DNA of 64,000 nucleotides from Vibrio sp. NTOU-M3 (GTDB lineage: Bacteria > Pseudomonadota > Gammaproteobacteria > Enterobacterales > Vibrionaceae): positions 372,001 to 436,000 of the forward strand of contig NZ_CP162101.1 of the NCBI RefSeq assembly GCF_040869035.1, read 5' to 3'. The notes beneath the pieces are model-generated. The model was given only the letters and a program-made list of their open reading frames with translations, did no database searches and was not told where the DNA came from. A program made the position numbers and the translations under genes. Within the stretch, counting starts at the first letter, position 1. Every line of letters starts with the position of its first letter. Below are positions 25,802 to 35,820 of this stretch, in pieces.

Positions 25802-26964
25802 TCTCCCTCCTTGGACGCTTGCCCTTGCACTTTGAATGCATTGATATCTGAAGCTTGTACTGTGTCACCACTCTCGTTGCCAAACGCATTCCGTTGATAA
25901 GTCACCACAGCAGCGATTTCTTGTTCCGTCAGTTGATTAGCAAATGCTTGCATGGCAGTACCTGCTTTGCCGTTTACGACAATATCGATATGTTCTGCCA
26001 CCTCTCCCGTTGCAATTGGGCTGCCTTTAATAGCAGGAAAAGCTCCGGGAATACCCAAACCACTGACCTGATGACACACCGCACAACGTTCGACATAAAC
26101 TTTCTCGCCTTGCGCCATCAGCTCTTCCATTGACAAGCTTGCCGTGAGTGCAGCTGCCGCTTGTTGTTTCGCTTGCTCAAGCTCAGCTTTTTTGTTTGCT
26201 AACCAATCGTCGTACTGCGCTTCTTCCATGGCATGAACCACTATCGGCATAAAACCGTGGGCTCGCCCACACAGCTCGGCACACTGCCCTCGATACACAC
26301 CGGGTTTATCGATACGGGTCCAAGCTTCATTAATAAAACCGGGGATGGTGTCCTTTTTAACCGCAAAATCCGGTACCCACCAAGAATGGATAACGTCATC
26401 AGAGGTAAAAAGAAATCGAACTTTACGATTGATCGGTAACACTAGGGGGTTATCCACTTCGAGTAGGTAATGCGCGCCCTTCTCTTCTATGCCATCTATC
26501 TGCTTTTGTGAGGTTGCCAATAGGCTAAAAAACTCAACGTCTTCTTCGAAGTAACTGTAATGCCATTTCCATTGTGAACCCGTCACTTTAACCGTCAGAT
26601 CAGACTGGGACGCATCTTCCATCGCGACCAATGTTTTAGTTGCCGGAATCGCCATGGCAACCAAAATAATGATGGGAATTACCGTCCAGATGATTTCGAC
26701 TTTGGTGCTCTCATGAAAATGCGCGGCCACTGCGCCTTTTGATTTCCGGTGACGCCAAATGGAATAAAACATGGCACCAAAAACCACAAACGCAATCGCG
26801 CAGCAGATATAGAAAATCAGCATATGCAGGTCATAAACCTCATTACTGATAGCGGTCACACCTCTGGTCATATTCAGAGACTGCTCGGCAGAAATCGCAG
26901 GTGCGGAATATCCTACGAACATCAAATCAGTCAACAGCCACAGATTGATCAGTAATCTTTTCAA
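25798..26964 (-). CDS. ctaC: Cytochrome c oxidase subunit II fused to cytochrome c (caa3 type)
   Basis: Protein of 388 aa. A signal peptide ends near SAPAISA and two membrane helices (about 46-69 and 90-108) follow. The CuA domain has His193, Cys228, Cys232, His236 and Met239 ([15 protein letters not shown]). A C-terminal cytochrome c domain has the heme site Cys294-Ala-Val-Cys297-His298. The fusion makes this a caa3-type oxidase that accepts electrons through its own c domain. Initiation is probably at TTG 26964, since GAGGAG lies 7 nt in front and the signal peptide begins there. It is the first gene of the minus-strand oxidase operon. Confidence 0.95.
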   Translation of the reverse strand: MKRLLINLWLLTDLMFVGYSAPAISAEQSLNMTRGVTAISNEVYDLHMLIFYICCAIAFVVFGAMFYSIWRHRKSKGAVAAHFHESTKVEIIWTVIPIIILVAMAIPATKTLVAMEDASQSDLTVKVTGSQWKWHYSYFEEDVEFFSLLATSQKQIDGIEEKGAHYLLEVDNPLVLPINRKVRFLFTSDDVIHSWWVPDFAVKKDTIPGFINEAWTRIDKPGVYRGQCAELCGRAHGFMPIVVHAMEEAQYDDWLANKKAELEQAKQQAAAALTASLSMEELMAQGEKVYVERCAVCHQVSGLGIPGAFPAIKGSPIATGEVAEHIDIVVNGKAGTAMQAFANQLTEQEIAAVVTYQRNAFGNESGDTVQASDINAFKVQGQASKEGE

Positions 26965-27361
26965 AAGATTTCTCCTCTGTGCATTGCACTTACTTTGAGT
27001 GCTTTACTCATTCAAAGGCTAAAAAAGTCCTACCATGAAAGGTTGAGAAAAAGTCTGTATAAACAGCAAATTCGACACAATTTGTTATATTTATGTTAAT
27101 AGAAACTAGTTGACGATGATTGAATGTGCAAGAAAGTACAAAGACTAAACCGTGAAGATCCGATCTCAAACAACAGAGAGCGAAGCCGTATTAGTCACCT
27201 CTTTCCGGCCATAATTCACAGCGTGCCTGTCCTTAACTGGACTTACAGGCTAATTAGCTGCCAAAATTTAAAGAGTTTGGTGAATTTTAGCGATTGCGCT
27301 ATCAGCAATGATAATTAATATCATTTAGAATAAACCTATCAAATGAACAAAGGTTATCACT
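26965..27361. other. Divergent region between the oxidase operon and phosphohexomutase
   Basis: 397 bp without a convincing gene; a 64-codon plus-strand frame at 27124 has no family resemblance. Near the oxidase start lies an imperfect nested inverted repeat CTTTGAGT-GCTTT-ACTCATTCAAAG (26993-27017). Near the mutase lies the 19-bp palindrome listed separately. Confidence 0.55.
27307..27325. promoter_or_regulatory. 19-bp palindrome overlapping a possible promoter
   Basis: AATGATA-ATTAA-TATCATT, perfect 7-bp arms, 37 bp before the mutase start. TTGCGC (27294-27299) and TAATAT (27316-27321), 16 bp apart, could be -35/-10, so the palindrome would cover the -10. It agrees with 12 of 19 positions of the Fur box, too weak to name a regulator. 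Confidence 0.35.
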
Positions 27362-29065
27362 ATGATGGAACAAGTAACTCATTGGTTTCAAAGGGACCCT
27401 GACCCAAGAACACGCGAAGAACTGCAATACCTTATCGATGAGAAAATGCACGAAGAGTTAGACGACCGATTTTCGACTCGACTGGAATTTGGTACGGCAG
27501 GCTTGCGCGGTAAAGTTGGTTGCGGCCCTAACCGAATGAACCGCTTGGTGATACAAGAAACCGCAACGGGTCTTGGCCACTACTTGATCGACAACGTCGA
27601 CAATGCATGCCAACGCGGTGTGGTCATTGGTTACGATGGCCGTCCAGATTCTGAGCAATTCGCTCATGATACAGCGGCGGTGTTAACCGCACTTGGAATC
27701 AAAGTTTATCTCACTCATAAAGTCGCCCCGACTCCAGTTGCTGCTTTTGGTGTGAAACATTTCAATGCTGCAGCAGCCGTGGTAGTCACCGCAAGTCACA
27801 ACCCACCAGAATACAATGGCTTTAAAGTGTACTGGGAAAATGGCGCGCAGATCATTCCGCCGCATGATTCCGGTATCGCAGCTGAAATTGACCTCGCTGC
27901 AACCAAGCCTATCCCATTGATGTCACTGGATGATGCGCAGGCTCATGATCTTCTGGTTTGGCTTAAAGATGACTATTACGAAACGTATCGCCAAACCATT
28001 AATGCCAGCCCATTATTAACCAACCATACTGATCCGCTGTCTATCACAATTGCCTATACTGCCATGCATGGTGTGGGAGCTGAGATGGCTGAAACGCTTT
28101 TAAAAGATGCTGGGTTTAACAGCGTCATAAGCGTGGCAGAGCAAAGAGAGCCAGATGGCAATTTCCCTACGGTTAACTTCCCTAACCCGGAGGAAGCGGG
28201 CGCCATGGACATGGTTATTAGCCTCGCAGATTCCGTTGAAGCTCAACTGGCTTGCGCCAATGATCCTGATGCAGACCGATTCGCGGTTGCCGTTCGTAAA
28301 CCTGATGGCAAATACCAAATGCTGACAGGTGACCAAGTCGGTTGCTTATTTGGGCATTACTTACTCAATCGCACTCGTCCAAATGAACAGTTGGTTGGTA
28401 ATACCATTGTCTCTTCGAGCCTACTTAACAAAATTGCTCAGTCTCATGGTGCTCACTACTACCAGACCCTAACGGGATTCAAATGGTTAACCAACATCGC
28501 CATGCAGCAACAAGACGAGTCCAAATCGTTCCTATTTGCCTATGAAGAAGCACTGGGTTACACCGTAGGCAATGCTGTGTGGGACAAAGATGGCTTGTCT
28601 GCAATGGTCGCATTCGCTCAATTAGCGGCAGAGCTTTATAGCCAAGGCAAAACCATTTGGGATCAACTCGAAGCGCTTTACCGTGAACATGGTATGTATA
28701 TTAATACCCAACTTAGCATGGCGCTGGATCCATCCGCTCCACCAGTCGGAGACAAACTGCGCGCTTCACCACCACAAGAAATTGCAGGGCGCAAAGTGAA
28801 GGTTATTGAAGATCTTAAAACATCTTTGCGTTTTGTCAGTGGTGGCGATACCGAGGCAATCAACCTACCTGCCAGTGATGTACTCATCTACCACCTTGAA
28901 GGCAGCGCGCGCGTGATCGTTCGTCCTTCTGGCACTGAGCCAAAACTCAAGTGTTACTACGAAGTCGTAGAAAGCTTTGAAACTCAAGACAGCTTTGAAC
29001 AAGCACAACAACGTGCTCAAAAGGCGATGGATACGCTCATTGAAGCGCATCAGGCATCACTATAA
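27362..29065 (+). CDS. Phosphoglucomutase/phosphomannomutase family protein
   Basis: Alpha-D-phosphohexomutase of 567 aa, longer than ManB/GlmM and of the size of the PGM2-like group. Seen are the entry segment RLEFGTAGLRGKVG, the phosphoserine loop TASHNPPEYNGFKVYW, the metal-binding ANDPDADRFAV, the sugar-binding FAYEEALGYTVG, and the C-terminal phosphate-binding VRPSGTEPKLKCYYE. It interconverts hexose 1- and 6-phosphates; whether glucose, mannose or a pentose is preferred is not visible. ATG 27362 is followed directly by a second ATG at 27365. The gene is monocistronic, ending at a strong terminator. Confidence 0.92.
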   Translation: MMEQVTHWFQRDPDPRTREELQYLIDEKMHEELDDRFSTRLEFGTAGLRGKVGCGPNRMNRLVIQETATGLGHYLIDNVDNACQRGVVIGYDGRPDSEQFAHDTAAVLTALGIKVYLTHKVAPTPVAAFGVKHFNAAAAVVVTASHNPPEYNGFKVYWENGAQIIPPHDSGIAAEIDLAATKPIPLMSLDDAQAHDLLVWLKDDYYETYRQTINASPLLTNHTDPLSITIAYTAMHGVGAEMAETLLKDAGFNSVISVAEQREPDGNFPTVNFPNPEEAGAMDMVISLADSVEAQLACANDPDADRFAVAVRKPDGKYQMLTGDQVGCLFGHYLLNRTRPNEQLVGNTIVSSSLLNKIAQSHGAHYYQTLTGFKWLTNIAMQQQDESKSFLFAYEEALGYTVGNAVWDKDGLSAMVAFAQLAAELYSQGKTIWDQLEALYREHGMYINTQLSMALDPSAPPVGDKLRASPPQEIAGRKVKVIEDLKTSLRFVSGGDTEAINLPASDVLIYHLEGSARVIVRPSGTEPKLKCYYEVVESFETQDSFEQAQQRAQKAMDTLIEAHQASL

Positions 29066-29075
29066 TTCTACAATT

Positions 29076-29102
29076 AAAAAGCCCCGCGAATGCGGGGCTT
29101 TT
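29076..29102. terminator. Bidirectional terminator between mutase and eda
   Basis: AAAAAGCCCCGC-GAAT-GCGGGGCTTTT: 7-bp GC stem with A/T extension and T-runs on both strands between convergent genes. Confidence 0.95.
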
Positions 29103-29119
29103 GTGTTTCATATGGTGCT

Positions 29120-29749
29120 TTAATCCTTGACCAAAGCAACTGCTTCACGAGTTAGGCGAGCAAGCTCTTCCCAGTTGCCCGCTTCGATCAGTTTTTTGTC
29201 TACCATCCACGTACCACCACACGCCAATACGCGCGGGATAGCTAAGTAATCTTTGATGTTCGCAGGGTTAATACCACCAGTAGGCATCAGTTCGATGTCG
29301 GTGTATGGCGCGAGCAGTGATTTCACCATGTTGATGCCGCCAGAAGCTTCGGCAGGGAAGAACTTCAAGGTGGTTAATCCCATTTCCAGTGCGGCTTCAA
29401 CTGTGCTTGGGTTGTTCACACCCGGTACGATATCAATCCCGATTTCTTGGCACGCTTTAACGGTATTTGGGTTAAAGCCAGGCGATACGATAAAGGTTGC
29501 GCCTGCTTCTTTTGCTGCAATTGCTTGCTCGCGGTTCAACACCGTACCTGCACCAATCAGCATGTCTGGCTGGGTTTCACGCAATAGGCGAATCGCTTCT
29601 GCAGCCGCTGCTGAACGGAAGGTGATTTCAGCTGCTGGTAGTCCGTTCTCTGCCAGTACTTTACCCAGTGGGATAATGTCTTCTGCTTTATCAATGGCGA
29701 TAACAGGGATGACTTTCAGAGCTTTCAATTGTTCTTTAATACTAGACAT
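29120..29749 (-). CDS. eda: KDPG/KHG aldolase
   Basis: Aldolase of 209 aa splitting 2-keto-3-deoxy-6-phosphogluconate into pyruvate and glyceraldehyde 3-phosphate, the last step of uronate breakdown and of the Entner-Doudoroff route. Class I motifs are AAEITFRSAAAAEAI with the catalytic Glu, LIGAGTVLN, and the Schiff-base lysine in LKFFPAEASGG. It is the last gene of the minus-strand uronate operon, 9 bp after kdgK with an AAGGAA ribosome site. Confidence 0.94.
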   Translation of the reverse strand: MSSIKEQLKALKVIPVIAIDKAEDIIPLGKVLAENGLPAAEITFRSAAAAEAIRLLRETQPDMLIGAGTVLNREQAIAAKEAGATFIVSPGFNPNTVKACQEIGIDIVPGVNNPSTVEAALEMGLTTLKFFPAEASGGINMVKSLLAPYTDIELMPTGGINPANIKDYLAIPRVLACGGTWMVDKKLIEAGNWEELARLTREAVALVKD

Positions 29750-29758
29750 GAGTGTTCC

Positions 29759-30736
29759 TTAAACGACGCCAAGCGCCGGTTGTGTGAATGCTTTGGGAAT
29801 GATGGCACCGCGATGTTGAATCACAGCACCTGCCAGTGCGTTACCTCTTTGACATGAGGTCGCGAGATCGGCGCCAGCAAGGTATGCTGATAAAAAGCCA
29901 CCATTGAATGAGTCGCCCGCCGATGTGGTGTCCACCACTTGAGCGACAGGTTGGGTTGGCACGGCTTGTGGAGCAAGAGCCGCGCTCGAACCCTGATTTG
30001 TTGAGTCTTGAACCAAGCAGCCATCTGCGCCGAGCTTGACGATGCATTTGACCACGCCAAGAGAGGTAAGGCGTTCAATGGTTTGCTCTGGTGCTTCGTC
30101 ACCCCAGATCAATTGTTCATCATCAAAAGTCACCAAGGCAATGTCCGTCAGTTGATACATGGCTTGGTAAACGTTTTTGATGGTTTGATTATTGTCTTGA
30201 GGCCATAGTGCTGGGCGGAAGTTACTATCAAAAGCGATTTCAACACCTTGGGTTTTAAGTTCGACCAATAAGTTGAGCAGTGAAATTCGGTCTTCTTCTG
30301 GCAAGATGGCTAAAGAGATACCGCTGAGAAACACCGCATCCACTTGAGTTAATGCTTGCTTAACCAGGCTAAAGTTAGGATGTTGAAGTAAGTAACGTGC
30401 TGCTGATTGATTGCGCCAATATAGAAACGTACGCTCGCCTTGGTCATCAAGCTGAATCAAATACAAACCCGGCGTGCGAGTCTCATCGCGCAGCACTAAA
30501 TCTGTTGAGACGCCTTCGTCTTCCCAGTGAGTCAGCATACCCGTGCTGATTGGGTCATTGCCAAGCGCCGTAACGTAAGAGACTTTGACTTCATCAGGTT
30601 TGCTATTGGCTTCGCAGCCGCGGCTCAAATAAACCGCAGCGTTGAGCGTATCCCCACCAAATGTTTGATGCATTGAGCCGAACGGTTTGCCATTCAGCTC
30701 AATCATACATTCACCAATAATGGCGATGTGCTTCAT
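29759..30736 (-). CDS. kdgK: 2-keto-3-deoxygluconate kinase
   Basis: PfkB-family sugar kinase of 325 aa phosphorylating KDG to KDPG for Eda. Seen are the N-terminal GECMIELNG and FGGDTLNAAVYL, and the catalytic anion-hole motif DTTSAGDSFNGGFL near the C-terminus with its base Asp. It lies between uxaC (3-bp gap) and eda (9-bp gap), which completes the chain from uronates to KDPG. PfkB specificity is assigned from this context. Confidence 0.9.
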   Translation of the reverse strand: MKHIAIIGECMIELNGKPFGSMHQTFGGDTLNAAVYLSRGCEANSKPDEVKVSYVTALGNDPISTGMLTHWEDEGVSTDLVLRDETRTPGLYLIQLDDQGERTFLYWRNQSAARYLLQHPNFSLVKQALTQVDAVFLSGISLAILPEEDRISLLNLLVELKTQGVEIAFDSNFRPALWPQDNNQTIKNVYQAMYQLTDIALVTFDDEQLIWGDEAPEQTIERLTSLGVVKCIVKLGADGCLVQDSTNQGSSAALAPQAVPTQPVAQVVDTTSAGDSFNGGFLSAYLAGADLATSCQRGNALAGAVIQHRGAIIPKAFTQPALGVV

Positions 30737-30739
30737 TGG

Positions 30740-32152
30740 TTACGCCCTCTCTTCAAAGTAGCGTTTTGCGTTACCAAAACAGATGTCTTCGACCATAGGA
30801 CCAAGCAACGATAGGTCATTTGGAACTTCGCCGTTCTCTGCCCAACGACCGACCATGTCACACAAGATGCGGCGGAAGTATTCGTGACGAGTGTAAGACA
30901 AGAAGCTGCGCGAGTCCGTTAACATGCCGACGAATTGGCTGAGCAAACCAAGTTGAGAAAGCTGTTCCATTTGGCGTTGCATGCCATCTTTCTGATCGTT
31001 GAACCACCAACCCGAGCCAAACTGCACTTTGCCCGCGATGCCGCCACCTTGGAAGTTGCCAATCATGGTCGCCATCATTTCGTTATCACGAGGGTTCAAA
31101 CAGTAAAGGATGGTGCGAGGCAGCTCATTGGTTTGGTCCATTTCATCCAATAGATGTGCCAGTTCAAAAGCAAATGGGCGATCGCCAATCGAGTCAAAGC
31201 CAGCATCAGCACCTAGTAGTTGGAACATGCGTGTGCTGTTGTTGCGTTGTGCGCCAATATGAAGCTGCATGACCCAGCCCAATTGTGCGTAGCGTTTGCC
31301 GAGCCAAACTTGAACTGCGGTAGAGAATTGCGCACATTCAAGCTCTGACAGTACTTCGCCACTCAAACGACGAGCCAGCAACGCATCTAAATCAGCTTCG
31401 CTTGGAATTGGCGCGTAACGGACGATCTCAATGCCGTGGTCTGCCGCACGACAGCCATGTGCATCGAAGTGTGCCAAACGTTTATCAAGCGCACTCAATA
31501 AATCATCAAAGCGGCGAATTTCAATGTCTGCTACTTCGCCCAGGTTGTGCATGTAATCCGCAAACACGTCCAATTCAATCTTGAACGCTTTATCCGGACG
31601 CCAACTTGGCAGTACTTTAACGTTAAAGGTGTCGTCTTCTGCGATCGCTTTGTGGTGTTCTAGTGAATCGATAGGGTCATCGGTCGTGCCCGCCATTACG
31701 ACGTTCATTTGCTGCATGATGCCGCGAGCTGTGAACTCAGGTGTCGCAAGCAGCTCATTACATTGATGCCAAATCTGGTCAGCGGTGTCTGGGCTAAACA
31801 ACGTATTGGTAATGCCGAATGGGCGACGCAGTTCTAAGTGCGTCCAGTGGTAAAGCGGGTTGCCCAAGGTTTGAGGAACCGTCTTCGCCCACGCCATGTA
31901 TTTGTCGTAATCGCTCGCATCACCCGTAATCAAACGCTCTTCAATGCCTGCCGAGCGCATGCCACGCCATTTGTAGTGATCGCCTTCAAGCCAGATTTGA
32001 CCCAAGTTATCGAACTGACGATTTTGTGCCACTTCCGCTGGGTTTAGGTGGCAGTGGTAATCATAAATTGGCTGGTGGAACGCATGCTCATGGTACAAGC
32101 GACGTGCAGTTTCGTTTGAGAGTAAAAAGTCTTCACACAAGAAATTCTTCAT
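30740..32152 (-). CDS. uxaC: Uronate isomerase
   Basis: Amidohydrolase-fold enzyme of 470 aa converting D-glucuronate to fructuronate and D-galacturonate to tagaturonate. Seen are the N-terminal [15 protein letters not shown], whose His-x-His binds the metal, the [13 protein letters not shown] segment, and [11 protein letters not shown]. The length equals E. coli UxaC. A good AGGAG ribosome site precedes the ATG. It sits 12 bp after the reductase gene in the same operon. Only uxuA and uxuB, and no uxaA/uxaB, are in the window, so glucuronate is the better supported substrate here. Confidence 0.95.
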   Translation of the reverse strand: MKNFLCEDFLLSNETARRLYHEHAFHQPIYDYHCHLNPAEVAQNRQFDNLGQIWLEGDHYKWRGMRSAGIEERLITGDASDYDKYMAWAKTVPQTLGNPLYHWTHLELRRPFGITNTLFSPDTADQIWHQCNELLATPEFTARGIMQQMNVVMAGTTDDPIDSLEHHKAIAEDDTFNVKVLPSWRPDKAFKIELDVFADYMHNLGEVADIEIRRFDDLLSALDKRLAHFDAHGCRAADHGIEIVRYAPIPSEADLDALLARRLSGEVLSELECAQFSTAVQVWLGKRYAQLGWVMQLHIGAQRNNSTRMFQLLGADAGFDSIGDRPFAFELAHLLDEMDQTNELPRTILYCLNPRDNEMMATMIGNFQGGGIAGKVQFGSGWWFNDQKDGMQRQMEQLSQLGLLSQFVGMLTDSRSFLSYTRHEYFRRILCDMVGRWAENGEVPNDLSLLGPMVEDICFGNAKRYFEERA

Positions 32153-32164
32153 CGTTAACTCCTA

Positions 32165-33628
32165 TTACAACGCAGCGACAGTGGCACGAGCACCGTTATC
32201 GATTAGAGATTGGTAAGCACTGCTCACCGCATCAATCACTTGTGGGTTTTGACCAAGCTCTGCAGGGAAGATGGCTTCAACCGCGAGCAACGCAGGCACA
32301 ACAGAAACGTTCAAGCCGTGTTGGTCGCAGATCTGACGTAGTGTCTCTGCCATTGGATCGCGAACATCAATGTCGTTGCCTTGCTCGTCCACGCCAGATA
32401 CGTAGCGCATCCAACCTGCAATTGCTGTTGCCAACCAAGAGAAGTTAGAACCTTGAGCAAGATGGAATCGTAAGCTGCCACCCATGCGTTGTGGGATCTT
32501 CTGGCTACCATCCATCGCGATTTGCCATGTTTTGTGTTTCAAGCTTGGGTTAGTGAAGCGCTCGATAAGCAGCTTGGCGTAGCCTTCTAAATCGGTGCCT
32601 TCTGGCATGGTCAGCGAAGGGGCTTGCGCTTGCATCATCATGTGGAATGCCGCTTTGCGGTAGCCTTCATCTGTCATGGTGTCAGAGATGTGCGCGTAAC
32701 CGCCAAGGTAACCTAGGTAGGCTAGGAACGAGTGGCTACCATTTAGCATGCGTAGCTTCATTTCTTCGTAAGGCACAACGTCGGCAACAAATTCTGCGCC
32801 AGCCACGTTCCAATCCGGGCGACCTGCCACGAAGTTATCCTCGATAACCCATTGGCGGAATGGTTCACAAGCGATGCCACATGGATCTTCACAGCCAAGT
32901 AGCTCAGCGATTTCGGTTAGTGTCTCTTCGGTTGCTGCTGGCACAATGCGGTCAACCATGGTGCAAGGGAAGGTAACGTTGGTTTCAATCCAGTCACGCA
33001 ATTCTGGGTCGAGCAGTTGAGCGAACTCAAGTACCGCAGCTTTTGCTACGTGACCGTTCTCCTGCACGTTATCGCAAGACATCACGGTAAATGGCGTCAG
33101 ACCGCGTTCACGGCGCATCTTCAGTGCTTGCACGATGTAACCCAGTGCTGATTTTGGCTCCGTTGGGTTGGCAAGGTCAGCAATGACTAGCGGGTTGTTT
33201 TTATCAAGCGTGCCCGTCGCTGGGTCGACGCAGTAGCCTTTCTCGGTAATCGTCATTGAAACGATCGCCACTTGTGGTTCTGCCATTTTTTCTAACACCG
33301 CTTGAATGCTGTCTAGTTTTGGATGCAGTGACTCGATGACAGAACCAATCACCTTTACCTCATTCGATTCTGCGCCTTTTTCTGCCACTGTGTAGAGGTG
33401 ATCTTGCGCACGCAGCGATTGAATTAAGTCTTCACCCCCAAATAGGTTGATTTCACAAATGCCCCAATCCGAGCCTGTTTTGCTCAGCATTTCATTGGTA
33501 AATAAGGCTTGGTGCGCTCGGTGGAAAGCACCAAAACCAAGGTGAACAATACGGCTTTTAAGCGTTGAGCGGTCGTAGTCCGGAAGCAGAACGTGTTCAT
33601 TCAGAGTGGAATTCGAAATAGTCTTCAT
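32165..33628 (-). CDS. uxuB: Fructuronate reductase (mannitol dehydrogenase family)
   Basis: NAD-dependent polyol dehydrogenase of 487 aa reducing fructuronate to mannonate, the substrate of UxuA. It has the N-terminal nucleotide-binding pattern IVHLGFGAFHRAHQA, the family motif VTFPCTMVDRIVPA, and the catalytic segment LRMLNGSHSFLAYLG with its conserved Lys/Asn/His region. It could by fold be a mannitol or arabinitol dehydrogenase. The flanking uxaC, uxuA and kdgK genes decide for UxuB. Confidence 0.9.
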   Translation of the reverse strand: MKTISNSTLNEHVLLPDYDRSTLKSRIVHLGFGAFHRAHQALFTNEMLSKTGSDWGICEINLFGGEDLIQSLRAQDHLYTVAEKGAESNEVKVIGSVIESLHPKLDSIQAVLEKMAEPQVAIVSMTITEKGYCVDPATGTLDKNNPLVIADLANPTEPKSALGYIVQALKMRRERGLTPFTVMSCDNVQENGHVAKAAVLEFAQLLDPELRDWIETNVTFPCTMVDRIVPAATEETLTEIAELLGCEDPCGIACEPFRQWVIEDNFVAGRPDWNVAGAEFVADVVPYEEMKLRMLNGSHSFLAYLGYLGGYAHISDTMTDEGYRKAAFHMMMQAQAPSLTMPEGTDLEGYAKLLIERFTNPSLKHKTWQIAMDGSQKIPQRMGGSLRFHLAQGSNFSWLATAIAGWMRYVSGVDEQGNDIDVRDPMAETLRQICDQHGLNVSVVPALLAVEAIFPAELGQNPQVIDAVSSAYQSLIDNGARATVAAL

Positions 33629-33683
33629 TGTGGTATTCCTTTTCCCGCAGGCGAACCTGCGGGATGGTTTATCTTACGAATTA

Positions 33684-34985
33684 TTAGTAGCCAAGAACAA
33701 AGTTAGGTAGGAACAGACTTAGCTGAGGAATAAAAGTCACCGCCATTAGTGCTGCAATCAGTGCAACGTAGAATGGAAGTAGAGGTTTAATCACTTTGTC
33801 GATGGCAACATTCGCCACAGAACAACCGATGAATAACGCGCTACCTACTGGTGGGGTACAGATACCAATCGCCAAGTTAAAGGTCATCATGATGCCGAAG
33901 TGCACTGGGTCGATGCCCATATCCAACGCGATTGGCAGGAAGATCGGCGTAAAGATCAGTACCGCTGGGGTCATGTCCATAAAGATGCCAACAATCAACA
34001 GAATGATATTGATGATCAGCAGAATCATTAATGGGTTGTCTGAGATAGCTAATAAACCATCTGCAATCATATAAGGAATGTCTGCGTTCGCCATTGCCCA
34101 AGACATCCCCATCGACGCTCCAACAAGCAGTAAAACGATGGATGTGGTTACCGCAGATTCTAAGATGATCTTCGGCAGATCACGCCACTTCACTTCACGA
34201 TAAATCAATACTGCTAAGGTAAATGTATACATCACCGCAATGGCGGACGCTTCCGTAGCGGTGAATACGCCACCGATGATGCCACCCATGATGATCACAA
34301 TCAGCGCTAATGAAGGAGCAGCTTTCAGAAAAGTATCCCAAATCATCGCTAGTGAAGGACGCGCTGCCACCGGATAACCACGGCGTTTGGCGATAATACC
34401 CGCCACTATCATGATGCTAAGTCCCATCAAAATCCCAGGAATGTAACCCGCTAGGAACAGCGCCGCGATAGAAGTACCACCAGAGACAAGCGAGAATACA
34501 ATCAGTGTGTTGCTTGGTGGGATCAACAAACCAGATGGGCAAGAGGTAATATTGACTGCTGCAGAGTAATTCTCGTCATAACCGTCTCTTTTTTGTAGTG
34601 GTGACATGGTGCCACCCACGGCAGCCGCCGAGGCTACTGCCGAACCAGAAATAGAACCAAACATCATGTTTGCCATGACGTTCACGTGTGCCAGTGATCC
34701 CGGAAGACGACCGCCTAGCACTTTTGCAAAATTAATAAGGCGCAGTGCGATACCACCTTGGTTCATGATGTTGCCCGCCAAGATAAAGAACGGGATTGCC
34801 AATAGAGCAAAGTTATCAAGGCCTGCTGCCATACGCTGCGCCACAACGGCGATGGCAGGCTCTAACGGTAAGCTCATCAAAATAGTCGCTAATGACGACA
34901 AGCCGATTGCAAAAGAGACCGGCACACCAATCGCAAGTAGAACTGCGAAACTACCGAACAACGTAAGAATTAATTGCCATTCCAT
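33684..34985 (-). CDS. TRAP transporter large permease (DctM)
   Basis: Large inner-membrane subunit of 433 aa of a tripartite ATP-independent transporter, with about 12 membrane segments. DctM landmarks are FFILAGNIMNQGGIALRLI and the C-terminal segment GICTPPVGSALFIGCSVA. It works with DctQ (upstream, 11-bp gap) and the periplasmic DctP across the divergent promoter. The surrounding genes make uronates, such as glucuronate, the likely substrates. Confidence 0.92.
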   Translation of the reverse strand: MEWQLILTLFGSFAVLLAIGVPVSFAIGLSSLATILMSLPLEPAIAVVAQRMAAGLDNFALLAIPFFILAGNIMNQGGIALRLINFAKVLGGRLPGSLAHVNVMANMMFGSISGSAVASAAAVGGTMSPLQKRDGYDENYSAAVNITSCPSGLLIPPSNTLIVFSLVSGGTSIAALFLAGYIPGILMGLSIMIVAGIIAKRRGYPVAARPSLAMIWDTFLKAAPSLALIVIIMGGIIGGVFTATEASAIAVMYTFTLAVLIYREVKWRDLPKIILESAVTTSIVLLLVGASMGMSWAMANADIPYMIADGLLAISDNPLMILLIINIILLIVGIFMDMTPAVLIFTPIFLPIALDMGIDPVHFGIMMTFNLAIGICTPPVGSALFIGCSVANVAIDKVIKPLLPFYVALIAALMAVTFIPQLSLFLPNFVLGY

Positions 34986-34996
34986 TGTGAAACCCT

Positions 34997-35512
34997 CTAT
35001 TGGTCAAGTTGGGTGTCGGTGAGTAGGGCTTCACCTGACGTCAGTTGTTTGATGCGGTCGAAAGCAAATAGCACCGAGTAGAAGATCATCAAGGCACCAC
35101 TAATAGGTAGGCAGAAATAGATATAGCCCATTTCCAAACCAAGTGCTGGTGTGACTTGGCCTGTCGCCAACGTTTTCAGAGCCAGTTGCGTCCCGCCATG
35201 AACCAAAACCACATAAGAGAACAGGGCAATGGCAATTTGGATAACAATTTCATTGATAAGCTTACGTTTTCCTTGCAGTTTCATCGTCAGCAAGTCGATC
35301 GCAAGGTGGCGTTTTAGACCAGTGGTATAAGCCGCCCCAATAAGCGCTACCCACATAAAAAGATAACGAGCCAACTCATCAGTTACCGTGCTTGGTTTTC
35401 CAATCACGTAGCGAGAGAGCACCTGCCAGATCACGCAAAAAACGAGGAAGGTCGATAAGGAGATGGTAAAAGCGGCCAATCCCCTGTTGATGCAGTTGAC
35501 CAATTTATTCAT
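34997..35512 (-). CDS. TRAP transporter small permease (DctQ)
   Basis: Four-helix membrane protein of 171 aa with the DctQ signature (FLVFCVIWQVLSRYVIGKP; RYLFMWVALIGAAYTTGLKRH). The ribosome site is GAAAGGAAAT. It is the first gene of the minus-strand operon DctQ-DctM-UxuB-UxaC-KdgK-Eda, directly behind the shared operator region at 35669-35821. Confidence 0.9.
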   Translation of the reverse strand: MNKLVNCINRGLAAFTISLSTFLVFCVIWQVLSRYVIGKPSTVTDELARYLFMWVALIGAAYTTGLKRHLAIDLLTMKLQGKRKLINEIVIQIAIALFSYVVLVHGGTQLALKTLATGQVTPALGLEMGYIYFCLPISGALMIFYSVLFAFDRIKQLTSGEALLTDTQLDQ

Positions 35513-35670
35513 TTTTATTTCCTTTCAAAGTAAATAAATGCGTATCTCGCAAAATTGGCATGCCAATATTCATAGGTGTTTTTTATGCTGAGTCGCAATA
35601 TACGCCAATCTTTCTGAGTCGATTATAAGTTAGCCGCTTTGGTTGTCACGTGAGCAAGCTCACAAACGAA

Positions 35671-35682
35671 TTGGTCAACCAA
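35671..35682. promoter_or_regulatory. Uronate operator candidate 1
   Basis: TTGGTCAACCAA, an inverted repeat with TTGGT/ACCAA arms, within AATTGGTCAACCAAAATT. It fits the TGGT...ACCA form of FadR-subfamily GntR sites (UxuR/ExuR type). Confidence 0.55.
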
Positions 35683-35704
35683 AATTAGCCATTTTACTGT
35701 GATT

Positions 35705-35716
35705 TTGGTCAATCAA
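35705..35716. promoter_or_regulatory. Uronate operator candidate 2
   Basis: TTGGTCAATCAA, one mismatch from site 1, 34 bp away in the same divergent region. Confidence 0.45.
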
Positions 35717-35808
35717 TTTAATTTTCAATTTTGACAATTGGTTTATTTATCGCCAACAATGGCCTAGAAACAAAATATTTCGAAAGAAAAATAATACTAC
35801 CCTACATA

Positions 35809-35820
35809 TTGGACAACCAA
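35809..35820. promoter_or_regulatory. Uronate operator candidate 3
   Basis: TTGGACAACCAA, one mismatch from site 1. It ends just before the AAGGAG ribosome site of dctP, so binding here would block transcription early in the leader. Confidence 0.45.

Noticed and set aside
27124..27318. 64-codon plus-strand frame before the phosphohexomutase
   Set aside because: No ribosome site, composition unlike the neighbours, and it overlaps the likely promoter and palindrome of the mutase.
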